Source of the DNA: an uncultured Chitinophagaceae bacterium
GTDB taxonomy: Bacteria > Bacteroidota > Bacteroidia > Chitinophagales > Chitinophagaceae
Length of the DNA stretch: 64,000 bases
Direction of reading: 5' to 3'
Assembly: GCA_903895845.1 (NCBI GenBank)
Contig: CAITVK010000121.1
Location: 34,980-98,979, forward strand
Positions 36,261-44,713 of the stretch are shown here, one piece after another; the first letter of the stretch is position 1; the number at the start of each line of letters is the position of its first letter. The notes beneath the pieces were generated by a model, which ran no database searches, was not told where the DNA came from, and worked only from the letters and a program-made list of their open reading frames with translations. The position numbers were made by a program, and so were the translations under genes.

Positions 36261-36280
36261 TCCCACTGCAATGAGTGGGA
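36261..36280 (-). terminator. Terminator of the START-like gene
   Basis: TCCCACT / AGTGGGA hairpin with a run of eight T on the minus strand directly after it, 26 bp past the stop of the gene at 36306. Confidence 0.85.
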
Positions 36281-36305
36281 CAATTTTGTATTGAAGCCTA
36301 AATAA

Positions 36306-36689
36306 TTATGCTCCCAAACGGTGGAACAGCTCTTTTACCTGGTATTTCCACAATTGTGTAAGGTCTTTTATTTCTTCTTTTTCAGCAAAATCAGAGATAA
36401 CCAATACTGTAGAATGAGATATTTCTGTTTGATTGATACGAAACTCCAGGTATTCATCTTTTTCAAACTTTTCCCATCTGTATCGAATAAAATATTCTTC
36501 TTCAGAATCTACTATTTGTGCCTTTTGGGTTGGCTCACCACTCCAAGAAAATGTAAATACGCCTTCCCACTCGCTCACATGGTCTGCAAACCATTCTTGC
36601 AACCCGGCAGGGGTGCATAAAAAATCCCAAAGAACTGTGGGAGAACATCTCACAGGAAACTCTAGTGTGTATAATTGTCTTTTACTCAT
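36306..36689 (-). CDS. START-like domain (SRPBCC) protein
   Basis: The 127-residue protein is the START-like type common in Bacteroidota: KRQLYTLEFPVRCSPTVLWDFLCTPAGLQEWFADHV, then FTFSWSGEPTQKAQI and EYLEFRINQTEISHSTVLVISDF. The fold is a helix-grip that binds a hydrophobic ligand; AHSA1 relatives touch Hsp90. No ligand or partner is known for this subgroup. It has its own strong terminator and is not in an operon. Confidence 0.88.
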   Translation of the reverse strand: MSKRQLYTLEFPVRCSPTVLWDFLCTPAGLQEWFADHVSEWEGVFTFSWSGEPTQKAQIVDSEEEYFIRYRWEKFEKDEYLEFRINQTEISHSTVLVISDFAEKEEIKDLTQLWKYQVKELFHRLGA

Positions 36690-36886
36690 TTGTAATTACT
36701 TTACCCACATACAATTGTAGGGCTGCAATAATAGAAAATAAAAGATAGTTTCCAAATATTTTTTAAGTATTTGTCTATTTGTACTTATAAAAGAAGAAAT
36801 ATTATTTGAACAAATAAACTATAACAAAGCCCTAAAGAGGATAGATTTGCTGATTGAGGCTCTTGTTTTAAGTATAATCTCTCAAA

Positions 36887-38083
36887 ATGAATTTATTGTT
36901 TACAGCTAATAAGCAGGCACGTTTTTCAAACCCAACTTCTTCTTCGGAGGTTGCTTTGGCACGTGTATCAACAATAGTCTTACGTTTTGCGCTCATTGCC
37001 TGGTTCTCTGCCAAACTTCTTTGTTACAAATTATGGCTGGCCGATAGAATTTTTCCAATAGTCCCGCCTTTTCATTTAGGCTTTACGGTTCCTGCACTAG
37101 TTCATACAATACTTTTTATTGGTTCTTTGTTGGTGATGATTCTTTTGTTTTTGATGCCACAGAAGAAACTTCTCTTGCAGCTATTATTAGCGTTGGAAAT
37201 TGCCTGTTGTCTGCTAGATCAAACGCGTTGGCAAGCATGGGAATATCAGTATTTGTTGATGATGGTCATTTTTATAACCAACTGGCAATACAAAAACCGT
37301 ATCATTTCCCTCCTTGCTTTGTTGCTTGTATGCACCTATATCTTTAGTGGGATTTGTAAACTGAATACTGTATTTGTACAAACATTTTGGCAGTTCGAAA
37401 TATTGCAAAACCTCTTGCATTTGCCCGCTAGCGTTACACATAACAGGCTGATTTATCGCCTTGGTTATTCATTGCCTTCAATAGAAACACTAGGCGGAAT
37501 TTTATTTTTATTTAAAAGAACAAGAAGGTTTGGGGCAGCATTATTAATACTGATGCACTTGCTTACCCTTACCATTTTGGGGCCTTTTGGAATTAATTAT
37601 AACAGTTCTGTATGGTCTTGGAATCTGGTAATGATGGTATATCTGTATTTGATTGGAATCAGGCTGCACGATGTTCAATTCAAAACAATCATTTCAAGAA
37701 CATCTATCATAAATATACCCGTTGTGCTACTACTGGTTGTGATGCCAATAGTTGGTTTGATTGGGTGGTGGCCACACTTTTTATCGTTTAGTTTATATTC
37801 TTATAAAGCAAAACAATTGGTTATTTCAATTGACGAAGATTCTCAAAATTACAAGCTTTTTGAACCTTTTTATGAAAGTAAAAAGACATACAAATGGGCA
37901 AATCGCAATAGCAGACAGTTGATTTTGCACAATTGGGCAATGAATGAAATGAATACACCACCTTTTCCGGAAGAGGCGTATTATAATAAGTTTAAAGAAG
38001 CATTTATCAGCAAATACCCAAATGCAAAAGCAACGTTTTATCTCTATCAATCAGAACATCCTAAGATAGTTTTACTGAAATAA
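36887..38083 (+). CDS. Polytopic membrane protein, HTTM-like
   Basis: The 398-residue protein has about eight to nine hydrophobic helices (for example LIAWFSAKLLCYKLWL, VHTILFIGSLLVMILLFLM, IISLLALLLVCTYIFSGICKL, IPVVLLLVVMPIVGLIGWW) and a soluble C-terminal part of about 90 residues. Spacing and the YIFSGICKLN segment recall the HTTM/vitamin K-dependent carboxylase-like membrane family, but the match is weak. No neighbour in an operon. Inner membrane; function unknown. Confidence 0.75.
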   Translation: MNLLFTANKQARFSNPTSSSEVALARVSTIVLRFALIAWFSAKLLCYKLWLADRIFPIVPPFHLGFTVPALVHTILFIGSLLVMILLFLMPQKKLLLQLLLALEIACCLLDQTRWQAWEYQYLLMMVIFITNWQYKNRIISLLALLLVCTYIFSGICKLNTVFVQTFWQFEILQNLLHLPASVTHNRLIYRLGYSLPSIETLGGILFLFKRTRRFGAALLILMHLLTLTILGPFGINYNSSVWSWNLVMMVYLYLIGIRLHDVQFKTIISRTSIINIPVVLLLVVMPIVGLIGWWPHFLSFSLYSYKAKQLVISIDEDSQNYKLFEPFYESKKTYKWANRNSRQLILHNWAMNEMNTPPFPEEAYYNKFKEAFISKYPNAKATFYLYQSEHPKIVLLK

Positions 38084-38206
38084 TGAAGATTCTTTCCAAA
38101 AATTTTTTCTATTTCTGCCGATAAAAAACAATTATTTACCCCTCTTTAACGGGCTTTAACTTATTTAGGAACGGACTATGCTATTGTCTGAATCAAAATA
38201 AGTGTT

Positions 38207-38863
38207 ATGAAAAAGAACTATTATTTACTACTACTTTTTTGCGGGTTGTTTATGACAACTACCTATGCACAAGTTATTATTGGAGGAAGGATTGGAGGCG
38301 GTTATGGCTATGGATATGGACATTACAGGATGGGCAGAAGACCCCAAAACAAGCAAAGGGAAAAGCAGCCTGCGTACAAGCCTGTGGTATATCTTTCTGT
38401 AGGATATGGTTTTCCCAATTTAGATGCCAATGAATTTCCAGATTACTATGGACTGTATAAGGGTTCTGTTTCCCAAACCGGACCTGTGACTGCGTCTATC
38501 GATTATAGGTACAGTCGCTATTCTAGCATTGGTATCCTGGCTACTTATGGCAAAGTGAGTGTGCCCTATACCAATTACAACAACGTGTACCAAGGAAGTT
38601 CCAGCTTAGAAAACTGGTCTGTAATGGCAAACTTCATGCAATACTCGCCTCTTAGCAATACGGCAACTTTGTATTTCAGAGAAGCAATTGGGGTTAATAT
38701 AGGTAATGCTACTTCAACTATTTCTCCAATCGACCCCAGTACACTTGCTTATCAGTTGGGAGTAGGTGCCAAATTCGAAATTTCCAAGAACACGGCCTTC
38801 TTTGCAGAAGCTGGTTATGGCAAGTACATCTTGCACGGAGGATTATCATTCAGTTTCAAATAA
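38207..38863 (+). CDS. Exported outer-membrane beta-barrel-like protein
   Basis: The 218-residue protein has a signal peptide (MKKNYYLLLLFCGLFMTTTYAQ), then a short Gly/Tyr/Arg-rich stretch (GGRIGGGYGYGYGHYRMGRR) and a barrel-like part with alternating strands ending in F (YLSVGYGF, IGILATYGKV, VGAKFEISKNTAFFAEAGYG, LHGGLSFSFK). The terminal FK pattern is usual for barrels folded by BamA. It resembles small 8-stranded OmpA/OmpW-like proteins. No partner seen. A terminator follows. Confidence 0.78.
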   Translation: MKKNYYLLLLFCGLFMTTTYAQVIIGGRIGGGYGYGYGHYRMGRRPQNKQREKQPAYKPVVYLSVGYGFPNLDANEFPDYYGLYKGSVSQTGPVTASIDYRYSRYSSIGILATYGKVSVPYTNYNNVYQGSSSLENWSVMANFMQYSPLSNTATLYFREAIGVNIGNATSTISPIDPSTLAYQLGVGAKFEISKNTAFFAEAGYGKYILHGGLSFSFK

Positions 38864-38891
38864 GCCAATTATTCTACTGGAAATATAAAGA

Positions 38892-38924
38892 AAGGGCTAA
38901 TCACAATAATAGTGATTAGCCCTT
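38892..38924 (+). terminator. Terminator after the barrel gene
   Basis: AAGGGCTAATCAC pairs with GTGATTAGCCCTT, followed by CCCTTTTTT on plus. Confidence 0.85.
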
Positions 38925-38950
38925 CCCTTTTTTACTCAAACTCTTTATTT

Positions 38951-38990
38951 CTTTTTGCTTCTTTGAGTCTTAGCGCCTTTGTGTCAAAAC
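38951..38990. repeat. Dispersed element C5
   Basis: CTTTTTGCTTCTTTGAGTCTTAGCGCCTTTGTGTCAAAA is 75-80% alike C4 by eye. It lies downstream of both neighbours. Confidence 0.7.
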
Positions 38991-39003
38991 TGCCTAACTC
39001 CTC

Positions 39004-40851
39004 CTAATATCCCCTCACATTCTTTCCTTCCATATAGTTTAAGAAGGCTTTATTACAAACTCGATTGCCACCAGGTGTAGGATAATTACCCGTAAAATAC
39101 CAGTCGCCCGTATTGGTAGGACAGCTATCGTGCAAATCTTCAATAGTCTGATAAACTACTTCCACAGGGAAATCAATGCCTTCCGGAGTAATCAATTGTG
39201 CAATCTTATCGGATATTTCCTCTGGTGTAAAAGGTTTATAGATATAACGAACAATGTTTTCAGTATGTAGCTGATCGGTACGTTCCAACTCAAGTATTTT
39301 TTCTTGTGCATCCGTCAATACAGATTCCATCCCTCTTTCTATCAACAAGGCAATCGCTGCACGGAAAGCAATAAAGTCGCCCATCTTACTCATATCTATA
39401 CCATAACAGTCCGGATAACGTATTTGAGGCGCAGATGAAACCACAATTATCTTCTTTGGTTTCAAACGGGCTAGCATCCGTACGATACTTTCCTTTAGCG
39501 TAGTACCTCTCACAATACTGTCATCAATCACAATCAGTGTGTCCTCGTGATTGCGGACAGTACCATACGTAATATCGTACACGTGTTGCACCATCTCATT
39601 ACGGCTACTGTCTTCGGTAATGAAAGTCCTGATTTTTACATCCTTTATCGCAATCTTCTCCTGACGAATCTTACGGGTAATCATCTCTTGCAACTTCTCT
39701 TCATCAAAGTCATTACCCCAGCTAAGAATCCTTTTTACTTTAATCTGATTCAAGTAATCTTCCATACCCTTCACCAAACCATAAAAAGCAACTTCGGCTG
39801 TATTTGGTATGTAAGAAAAGATACTGTTCTTCAAATCATAATTAATCCTTTCCAATATCCTTTTGCTCAGATGATAACCAAGCGCAATCCTTTCTCTATA
39901 AATCTTTTCGTCGCTACCCCTGCTAAAATAGATTCTTTCAAAGCTACAAGCCCTACGTTCTTTGGCAGGCACCACCTGACGAATACTAAAATTTCCCTTG
40001 TTGTCTACAATCAATGCATTGCCCGGCATCAACTCTTCTACTTCATTCTCACCCACATTGAAGGTAGTGCGGATACTTGCCCTTTCACTTGCTGCAACAA
40101 TTACCTCGTCATTTATATAATAATAGGCAGGACGAATGCCATGTGCGTCTCTAAATATAAAACTATGACCGTTTCCAACTAAGCCACCAACTGTAAAACC
40201 ACCATCAAACATGGGGATTGCTTGTTGAAGCACATCTACCAGGTTGGCATTATCTGGATTGTGTTCATCGGCTTTAACAAGGAAGTGATGTATTACTTCC
40301 ATCATAGCAGCTAAGTCACTTTGCTTTTGGAAGTCGCCCGGATTGATGCCTAGTTGTTCATACAGTTCATCCGTATTTACTAGATTGAAGTTCCCCGCCA
40401 ATGCAATGTTTCTTCCTGGTTGAATATCGCGTTTTATGAAGGGGTGACAAAAGTCTACACTGTTTCTTCCTTGTGTACCATAGCGCAAGTGACCCATTAA
40501 TAATTCGCCCAGATAAGGAACGTGACCTTTCAGTAATCCGGGATGTTTCAGTATATCTTTCTGATATTTCACCAGTTCTTGAACCTCCGCATTCACCTTA
40601 CTAAATATATCTACGATGGGTTGTTTTTCATTACTGCGAAGTCTGGAAAGGAAAGGGTAGCCTGGTTCTACATCTAGTTTTACGGCTGCAATACCAGCGC
40701 CATCCTGACCGCGATTATGCTGTTTTTCCATCAACAAATACAGCTTGTTCAAGCCATACATCACCGTTCCGTGTTGTTGTAGGTAGTAGGAAAATGGTTT
40801 ACGAAGCCTTATATAAGCAAGACCACATTCATGTTTTATTTCATCACTCAT
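39004..40851 (-). CDS. Class II glutamine amidotransferase / PurF-like amidophosphoribosyltransferase
   Basis: The 615-residue protein combines an Ntn-type glutaminase (HECGLAYIRLRKP with nucleophile Cys9 after a short propeptide, QHNRGQDGAGIA, MGHLRYGTQG, LAGNFNLVN) and a phosphoribosyltransferase fold (TLIVIDDSIVRGTTLKESIVRML, the PRPP loop). It is about 130 residues longer than typical PurF (about 470-500). Bacteroidota usually have both a normal PurF and this longer form. The reaction would be PRPP + glutamine to phosphoribosylamine in purine synthesis, but the specific role of the long form is not certain. Confidence 0.87.
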   Translation of the reverse strand: MSDEIKHECGLAYIRLRKPFSYYLQQHGTVMYGLNKLYLLMEKQHNRGQDGAGIAAVKLDVEPGYPFLSRLRSNEKQPIVDIFSKVNAEVQELVKYQKDILKHPGLLKGHVPYLGELLMGHLRYGTQGRNSVDFCHPFIKRDIQPGRNIALAGNFNLVNTDELYEQLGINPGDFQKQSDLAAMMEVIHHFLVKADEHNPDNANLVDVLQQAIPMFDGGFTVGGLVGNGHSFIFRDAHGIRPAYYYINDEVIVAASERASIRTTFNVGENEVEELMPGNALIVDNKGNFSIRQVVPAKERRACSFERIYFSRGSDEKIYRERIALGYHLSKRILERINYDLKNSIFSYIPNTAEVAFYGLVKGMEDYLNQIKVKRILSWGNDFDEEKLQEMITRKIRQEKIAIKDVKIRTFITEDSSRNEMVQHVYDITYGTVRNHEDTLIVIDDSIVRGTTLKESIVRMLARLKPKKIIVVSSAPQIRYPDCYGIDMSKMGDFIAFRAAIALLIERGMESVLTDAQEKILELERTDQLHTENIVRYIYKPFTPEEISDKIAQLITPEGIDFPVEVVYQTIEDLHDSCPTNTGDWYFTGNYPTPGGNRVCNKAFLNYMEGKNVRGY

Positions 40852-41012
40852 TGCTAGGGAAGTATTGTTTTCGGCACCTTCTCAACGCATACCGACTCAG
40901 AAAGCTGCAAATATCGTATTAAAAGTTGGGAGCTAAACCCATCTTAACAAAAAACCATCAATCTCGAAAAGTTCAACCCCATTCCATGTTACAAGTTACT
41001 CGAAATAAGGAT

Positions 41013-41074
41013 TTATAACTAATAACTAATAACTAATAACTAATAACTAATAACTAATAACTAATAACTAATAA
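41013..41074. repeat. 7-bp tandem A5 (AATAACT)
   Basis: Eight to nine copies of AATAACT in a row. It overlaps the last four codons and the stop of fabD, and therefore encodes the C-terminal ISY. Confidence 0.95.
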
Positions 41075-41951
41075 TCACTGCTTCCCTGTAAATCTTCTGC
41101 ACCAATCCTTGCAACACTTTTCCTGGACCCACTTCCGTAAAGTTGATTGCACCATCTGCCACCATTGCTTCCACGCTTTGTGTCCAACGCACAGCCCCTG
41201 TCAACTGAGCTTCCAGATTTTGTTTTATCTCCATCGGGTCAGTCACTGCTTTTGCAACTACGTTCTGATAAACAGGACAAGTTGGTGTATTAAAAGTTGT
41301 TGCTGCAATAGCTGCTGCCAGTTCTTCTTTGGCACTCGCCATCAACGGACTATGAAATGCACCACCAACAGGCAATACCAACGCACGTTTAGCACCAGCC
41401 GCTTTCATTCGCTCACAAGCGATGTTGATGCCCGCTACCGATCCACTTATCACCAGTTGTCCCGGGCAATTATAGTTAGCTGCTACTACTGTCTCACCCG
41501 TTTCAGCTTGTATTTCAGCACATATTTTCTCTACTGTTTCGTCTGCCAATGCCAATACTGCTGCCATCGTACCAGGAACTATTTCGCAAGCTTTCTGCAT
41601 GGCATTTGCACGGATGCTCACCAGTTTCAACGCGTCTTCAAAGCTCAATGTGTTGTTTGCCACCAATGCCGAAAACTCGCCCAAAGAATGTCCTGCCACC
41701 ATATCAGGCTTGGCATCAGACAATGTTTTATAAGCAATTACAGAGTGAATAAAGATGGCAGGTTGCGTCACATTCGTCTGTTTCAACTGCTCATCAGTCC
41801 CTTCAAACATAATGTCGCTGATTCTAAAACCTAGTATTTCATTAGCCTTTTCAAACAGTTCCTTAGCTGTTTCATTGCCATCGTACAGGCTTTTGCCCAT
41901 CCCACTAAACTGCGATCCCTGACCCGGAAATATAAAAGCGTGTTTACTCAT
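41061..41951 (-). CDS. fabD: Malonyl-CoA:ACP transacylase
   Basis: The 296-residue protein has FPGQGSQFSGMGK at the start, GHSLGEFSA with nucleophile Ser89, the arginine-containing SIRANAMQKA, and GGAFHSPLM with the catalytic histidine. It loads malonyl groups onto acyl carrier protein in fatty acid synthesis. No other fab gene is adjacent. The stop codon TAG and the last residues (ISY) are read from the 7-bp repeat A5, which abuts the gene. Confidence 0.96.
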   Translation of the reverse strand: MSKHAFIFPGQGSQFSGMGKSLYDGNETAKELFEKANEILGFRISDIMFEGTDEQLKQTNVTQPAIFIHSVIAYKTLSDAKPDMVAGHSLGEFSALVANNTLSFEDALKLVSIRANAMQKACEIVPGTMAAVLALADETVEKICAEIQAETGETVVAANYNCPGQLVISGSVAGINIACERMKAAGAKRALVLPVGGAFHSPLMASAKEELAAAIAATTFNTPTCPVYQNVVAKAVTDPMEIKQNLEAQLTGAVRWTQSVEAMVADGAINFTEVGPGKVLQGLVQKIYREAVIISY

Positions 41952-41980
41952 GTTAGTTCATTTTAGGCAGCAAATCTAAG

Positions 41981-42046
41981 AGTTAGATATGAGTTATTAG
42001 TTAGTAGATATTAGTAAATACCAACACTCCCATATCTAATAACTAC
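41981..42046. repeat. 7-bp-type hairpin A6
   Basis: AGTTAGATATGAGTTATTAGTTAGTAG is partly complementary to CATATCTAATAACTACTC. It lies 30 bp upstream of fabD. Confidence 0.75.
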
Positions 42047-42208
42047 TCTCTTTCTTTTGGTGTGTCCCGCAAGCACTGGGCAGGTGTAAAAGATATTTTG
42101 TGTTTATAGTCCTGTAATTGGGTTACAATAATTTAGTAAAGGCTGAGAACAGGATGGAAGTCCTGCTCAAGTTCGCGATTTTCGTACACTTCTGAACTAG
42201 TTGGTATT

Positions 42209-43261
42209 CTATTTATAAATAAACTCTGTATATCTATATTGCTCTTTGCCATATTTTGCTGCCAACTCATCAAATAGATTATTCTTTTTATCACTTCCAA
42301 ATCTGCAACAAACACGTTTAACTATTGAATTTTCCAATGCGGGTATTAATTTTTCAGGAGCTTGACTTTGGGCTAAGACATAAATAAATTCTTCGAGATT
42401 GGGGGCAGTCTTTAATGAACCCAATTCGGTCAGTCCTTTTAAGTTTTCAAGATATATTCTTCGTAAAGAATGGCAATTACTAAAATCAGGAAGTTGCTTT
42501 AATTGCTTTAATGATTGAATATACAAATGTTGAAGTGTAGTCAACTTAGAGATAAATGAAAGGTCAGATAAGTCCCGTACTTGCCACAATTCCAAATACT
42601 TTAAATTTGGCAAGGAAGTTAATGCTTCAAAATTTTTGATACCTCCAAGTTTTACATCAACAGACCAAAGCTTTTGCAGTCCTTTTATATAGTCTATATT
42701 ACTTGTTGAAATAGATCGTAAGGTAATTTCTTCAAGATTTTTTAGTTGATTAATTACTTCTATTCCATTTTGTTGCCCTTCTAAATACAAAATCTTTAAA
42801 TCACTAAATCTTGCAATTGAATCAATTTTAGGTTTCTTAGATTTGGTTTCCCCTAAATGAAGTTCTCTAATAAACGGATTTAATTTATTCAAAAAATCAA
42901 AGTTGTCAAGATTGAAAATATCTACCCCTATTAGTTCAATATTTTTTAATTTACAAATTGATTCAATTCCTGTTGCATCTAGTATACAGTTAATTAATAA
43001 TTTTCTTAAAGAAGGGATTCTTTCTAAAAAAGTCAAGTTACAAACTTGATTATAGTGAGCATAAACCCTGAATTGAATATCACTTCTTTTAGAAAATACT
43101 ATACTTTCCAAAAGCTCTACTTCCTTCTCTGATAGCGGTTCTGCAATCTGGATTAATTGTGTTTTTGGGTCAATAGCAAACTTTTCAAGGTCACTTTTTT
43201 TTATCCCTCTTGAAATTCCATATCGTCCACCACCTATTTCACTAACTACTTTCTCTGCCAT
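42209..43261 (-). CDS. Leucine-rich-repeat protein
   Basis: The 350-residue protein has no signal peptide. About ten LRRs of 21-23 residues are visible, such as FLERIPSLRKLLINC, ICKLKNIELIGVDIF, FSDLKILYLEGQ, LKNLEEITLRS, LPNLKYLELWQVRDLSDLSFI and LTTLQHLYIQSLKQLKQLPDF. The start (MAEKVVSEIGGGRYGISRGIKKSD) is polar. The gene is more AT-rich than its neighbours, suggesting transfer. Cytoplasmic LRR proteins of this kind often act as binding or immunity-type proteins; the partner is unknown. Confidence 0.82.
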   Translation of the reverse strand: MAEKVVSEIGGGRYGISRGIKKSDLEKFAIDPKTQLIQIAEPLSEKEVELLESIVFSKRSDIQFRVYAHYNQVCNLTFLERIPSLRKLLINCILDATGIESICKLKNIELIGVDIFNLDNFDFLNKLNPFIRELHLGETKSKKPKIDSIARFSDLKILYLEGQQNGIEVINQLKNLEEITLRSISTSNIDYIKGLQKLWSVDVKLGGIKNFEALTSLPNLKYLELWQVRDLSDLSFISKLTTLQHLYIQSLKQLKQLPDFSNCHSLRRIYLENLKGLTELGSLKTAPNLEEFIYVLAQSQAPEKLIPALENSIVKRVCCRFGSDKKNNLFDELAAKYGKEQYRYTEFIYK

Positions 43262-43579
43262 TTTTTATCTCCTTTCGTGTAATCATTTTTTAATTGAGGT
43301 AATCTTTCCGACATCTCTACACAAATTAACACCATCCTCCCCACCCACCAAAAAACTATTTAAAATATAATTAGGTTATGTGAAACTTTTCTTTGAACCT
43401 TCACCAGAATTAAATAACAAAATAACCACCAACACCACAAAACGATGCTTTATGAATACAATTTCTTCATACAAATTTCTCCGCTGCAATGCTAGAAATA
43501 GCTGCTACTCAACAGCAGTACTGGTTACACAGCTTCAAAAGGATGGTTGATGGATTTATTTTCTATTTATTTGAATATC
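43262..43579. other. Spacer between the LRR gene and array D6, no gene seen
   Basis: These 318 bases hold the divergent promoter region. The plus-strand ORF starting at 43489 runs through the array and is discussed with D6. CTGCTACTCAACAGCAG at about 43501 is a small hairpin. Confidence 0.4.
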
Positions 43580-43753
43580 GAAATAAAAGTTTTGAATATT
43601 CAAATAAAATATTCGGTGCATCAAATAAAATAGCTGACACACCAAATAAAATAATTGGTACACCAAATAAAAAATCTGACGCACCAAATAAAATAGTTGA
43701 TGTGTCAAATAAAACATTCGGTACACCAAATAAAGTATTCGACACACCAAATT
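43580..43753. repeat. Array D6: 21-bp period, CAAATAAAAT
   Basis: Units start at 43580 (GAAATAAAAG), 43601, 43622, 43643, 43664, 43685, 43706, 43727 and 43748. The first 10 bases (CAAATAAAAT) are nearly constant and the other 11 vary (for example AGCTGACACAC, AATTGGTACAC). It lies 63 bp upstream of the gene at 43817. A 105-codon plus ORF spans it and stops at 43806. Confidence 0.97.
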
Positions 43754-43816
43754 TCTTGAAAAAGAAAGGGAATGGAAAATTCCACAATCATTTATTAATT
43801 TTTTAAACTCAAAAAT

Positions 43817-44485
43817 ATGTCTCACAACGAAGCACGTTTCCCTACAAAGGATGATGATAAAAACAATTATTACAACACGGTAATACCATATATAAACCTA
43901 CCGGCCAACCAAACTAGGTTTAATACACCTGCTACTGTGCTTACGGCACTGAATGCCAAGTACGCACTCTGGACACCCAATTGGACAAAGTTGAATGATA
44001 CCGATTTGTGTACGCACAATGTAGTTGAGTTGAAGAACACATTGGAAGTGGAAATTGATGGCATTCTTGATGCTGTTTATGGGGATATTCCCGATTCTGT
44101 TTTGACAGCTGTCGATATGTCTAAATTTTTAATTTTTGCTCGTAAATTGGCAAGTGCAGCTGTGGTTTCGTCTGTTGCACCGGGTTTTGCCCTAGATACA
44201 ATTGGGCATTTGTGGGCAATATTTCATTTCACCAATACCGCTTCGCCTAGCAGCAAAGAAGCACCCGTTGGTAATTTTATTTTCTTCGAAACATACGTTG
44301 GTGCAGCAGGCATTGCCGATGCCGATGTGCCTTTTGCCAATGGAAATGTGACTTCTGCAGCTAGTCATACCTTTCATTTTGTGAATGGGCAAGTAGGAAA
44401 AACTTGTTATGTGCATTGCTATTATCAAATTAAAAATGGCAACCGTAGCCCCGAAAGCGTAATCATTAGTTTTGTGATTAATTAA
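43817..44485 (+). CDS. Hypothetical protein, helical N-terminus with Fn3-like C-terminus, downstream of array D6
   Basis: The 222-residue protein has no signal peptide. The helical part includes ALNAKYALWTPNWTKL, LEVEIDGILDAVYGDI and PDSVLTAVDMSKFLIFARKL. The C-terminal half is beta-sandwich-like (IGHLWAIFHFTNTASPSSKEAP, GKTCYVHCYYQIKNGNRSPES). The plan matches the gene at 14082 (AWTPLW, GKTVYFFARWVTKKGGYGPW), so I treat the two as distant paralogs. Its ATG is 11 bp after the ORF that runs through D6. Function unknown. Confidence 0.8.
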   Translation: MSHNEARFPTKDDDKNNYYNTVIPYINLPANQTRFNTPATVLTALNAKYALWTPNWTKLNDTDLCTHNVVELKNTLEVEIDGILDAVYGDIPDSVLTAVDMSKFLIFARKLASAAVVSSVAPGFALDTIGHLWAIFHFTNTASPSSKEAPVGNFIFFETYVGAAGIADADVPFANGNVTSAASHTFHFVNGQVGKTCYVHCYYQIKNGNRSPESVIISFVIN

Positions 44486-44488
44486 TGT

Positions 44489-44611
44489 AGAAGGCCTAAG
44501 TAAAAAGGTATAAGGCGTAAATAAAAAGCCCTTGAAGAAAATTCTTCAAGGGCTTTTTTATTGCTGAACTTATTACTTACTACTTACAACTTACGACTTA
44601 TGCCTTACGAA
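44489..44611. repeat. 7-bp-type element A7 around a terminator
   Basis: TAAGTAAAAAGGTATAAGGCGTAA on the left and TTACTTACTACTTACAACTTACGACTTATGCCTTACG on the right are A-type 7-bp repeats in opposite orientation. They flank a normal terminator hairpin at 44523-44558. Confidence 0.8.
44523..44558 (+). terminator. Terminator after the gene ending at 44485
   Basis: AAAAAGCCCTTGAAGAA pairs with TTCTTCAAGGGCTTTTT with a 2-base loop and ends in a T-tract. Confidence 0.9.
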
Positions 44612-44713
44612 ATCATTTGAGTTAGTATCGCAAAACAATAAAATGCAGGTTTATACTTGCTACTAATTCATTTTCCATTAATTTCACGCCGCAAAAAAGA
44701 TAATCTAAATTAT

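Noticed and set aside
42133-42315. 60-codon ORF downstream of the LRR gene
   Set aside because: It overlaps the LRR coding end in another frame and has no recognisable product.
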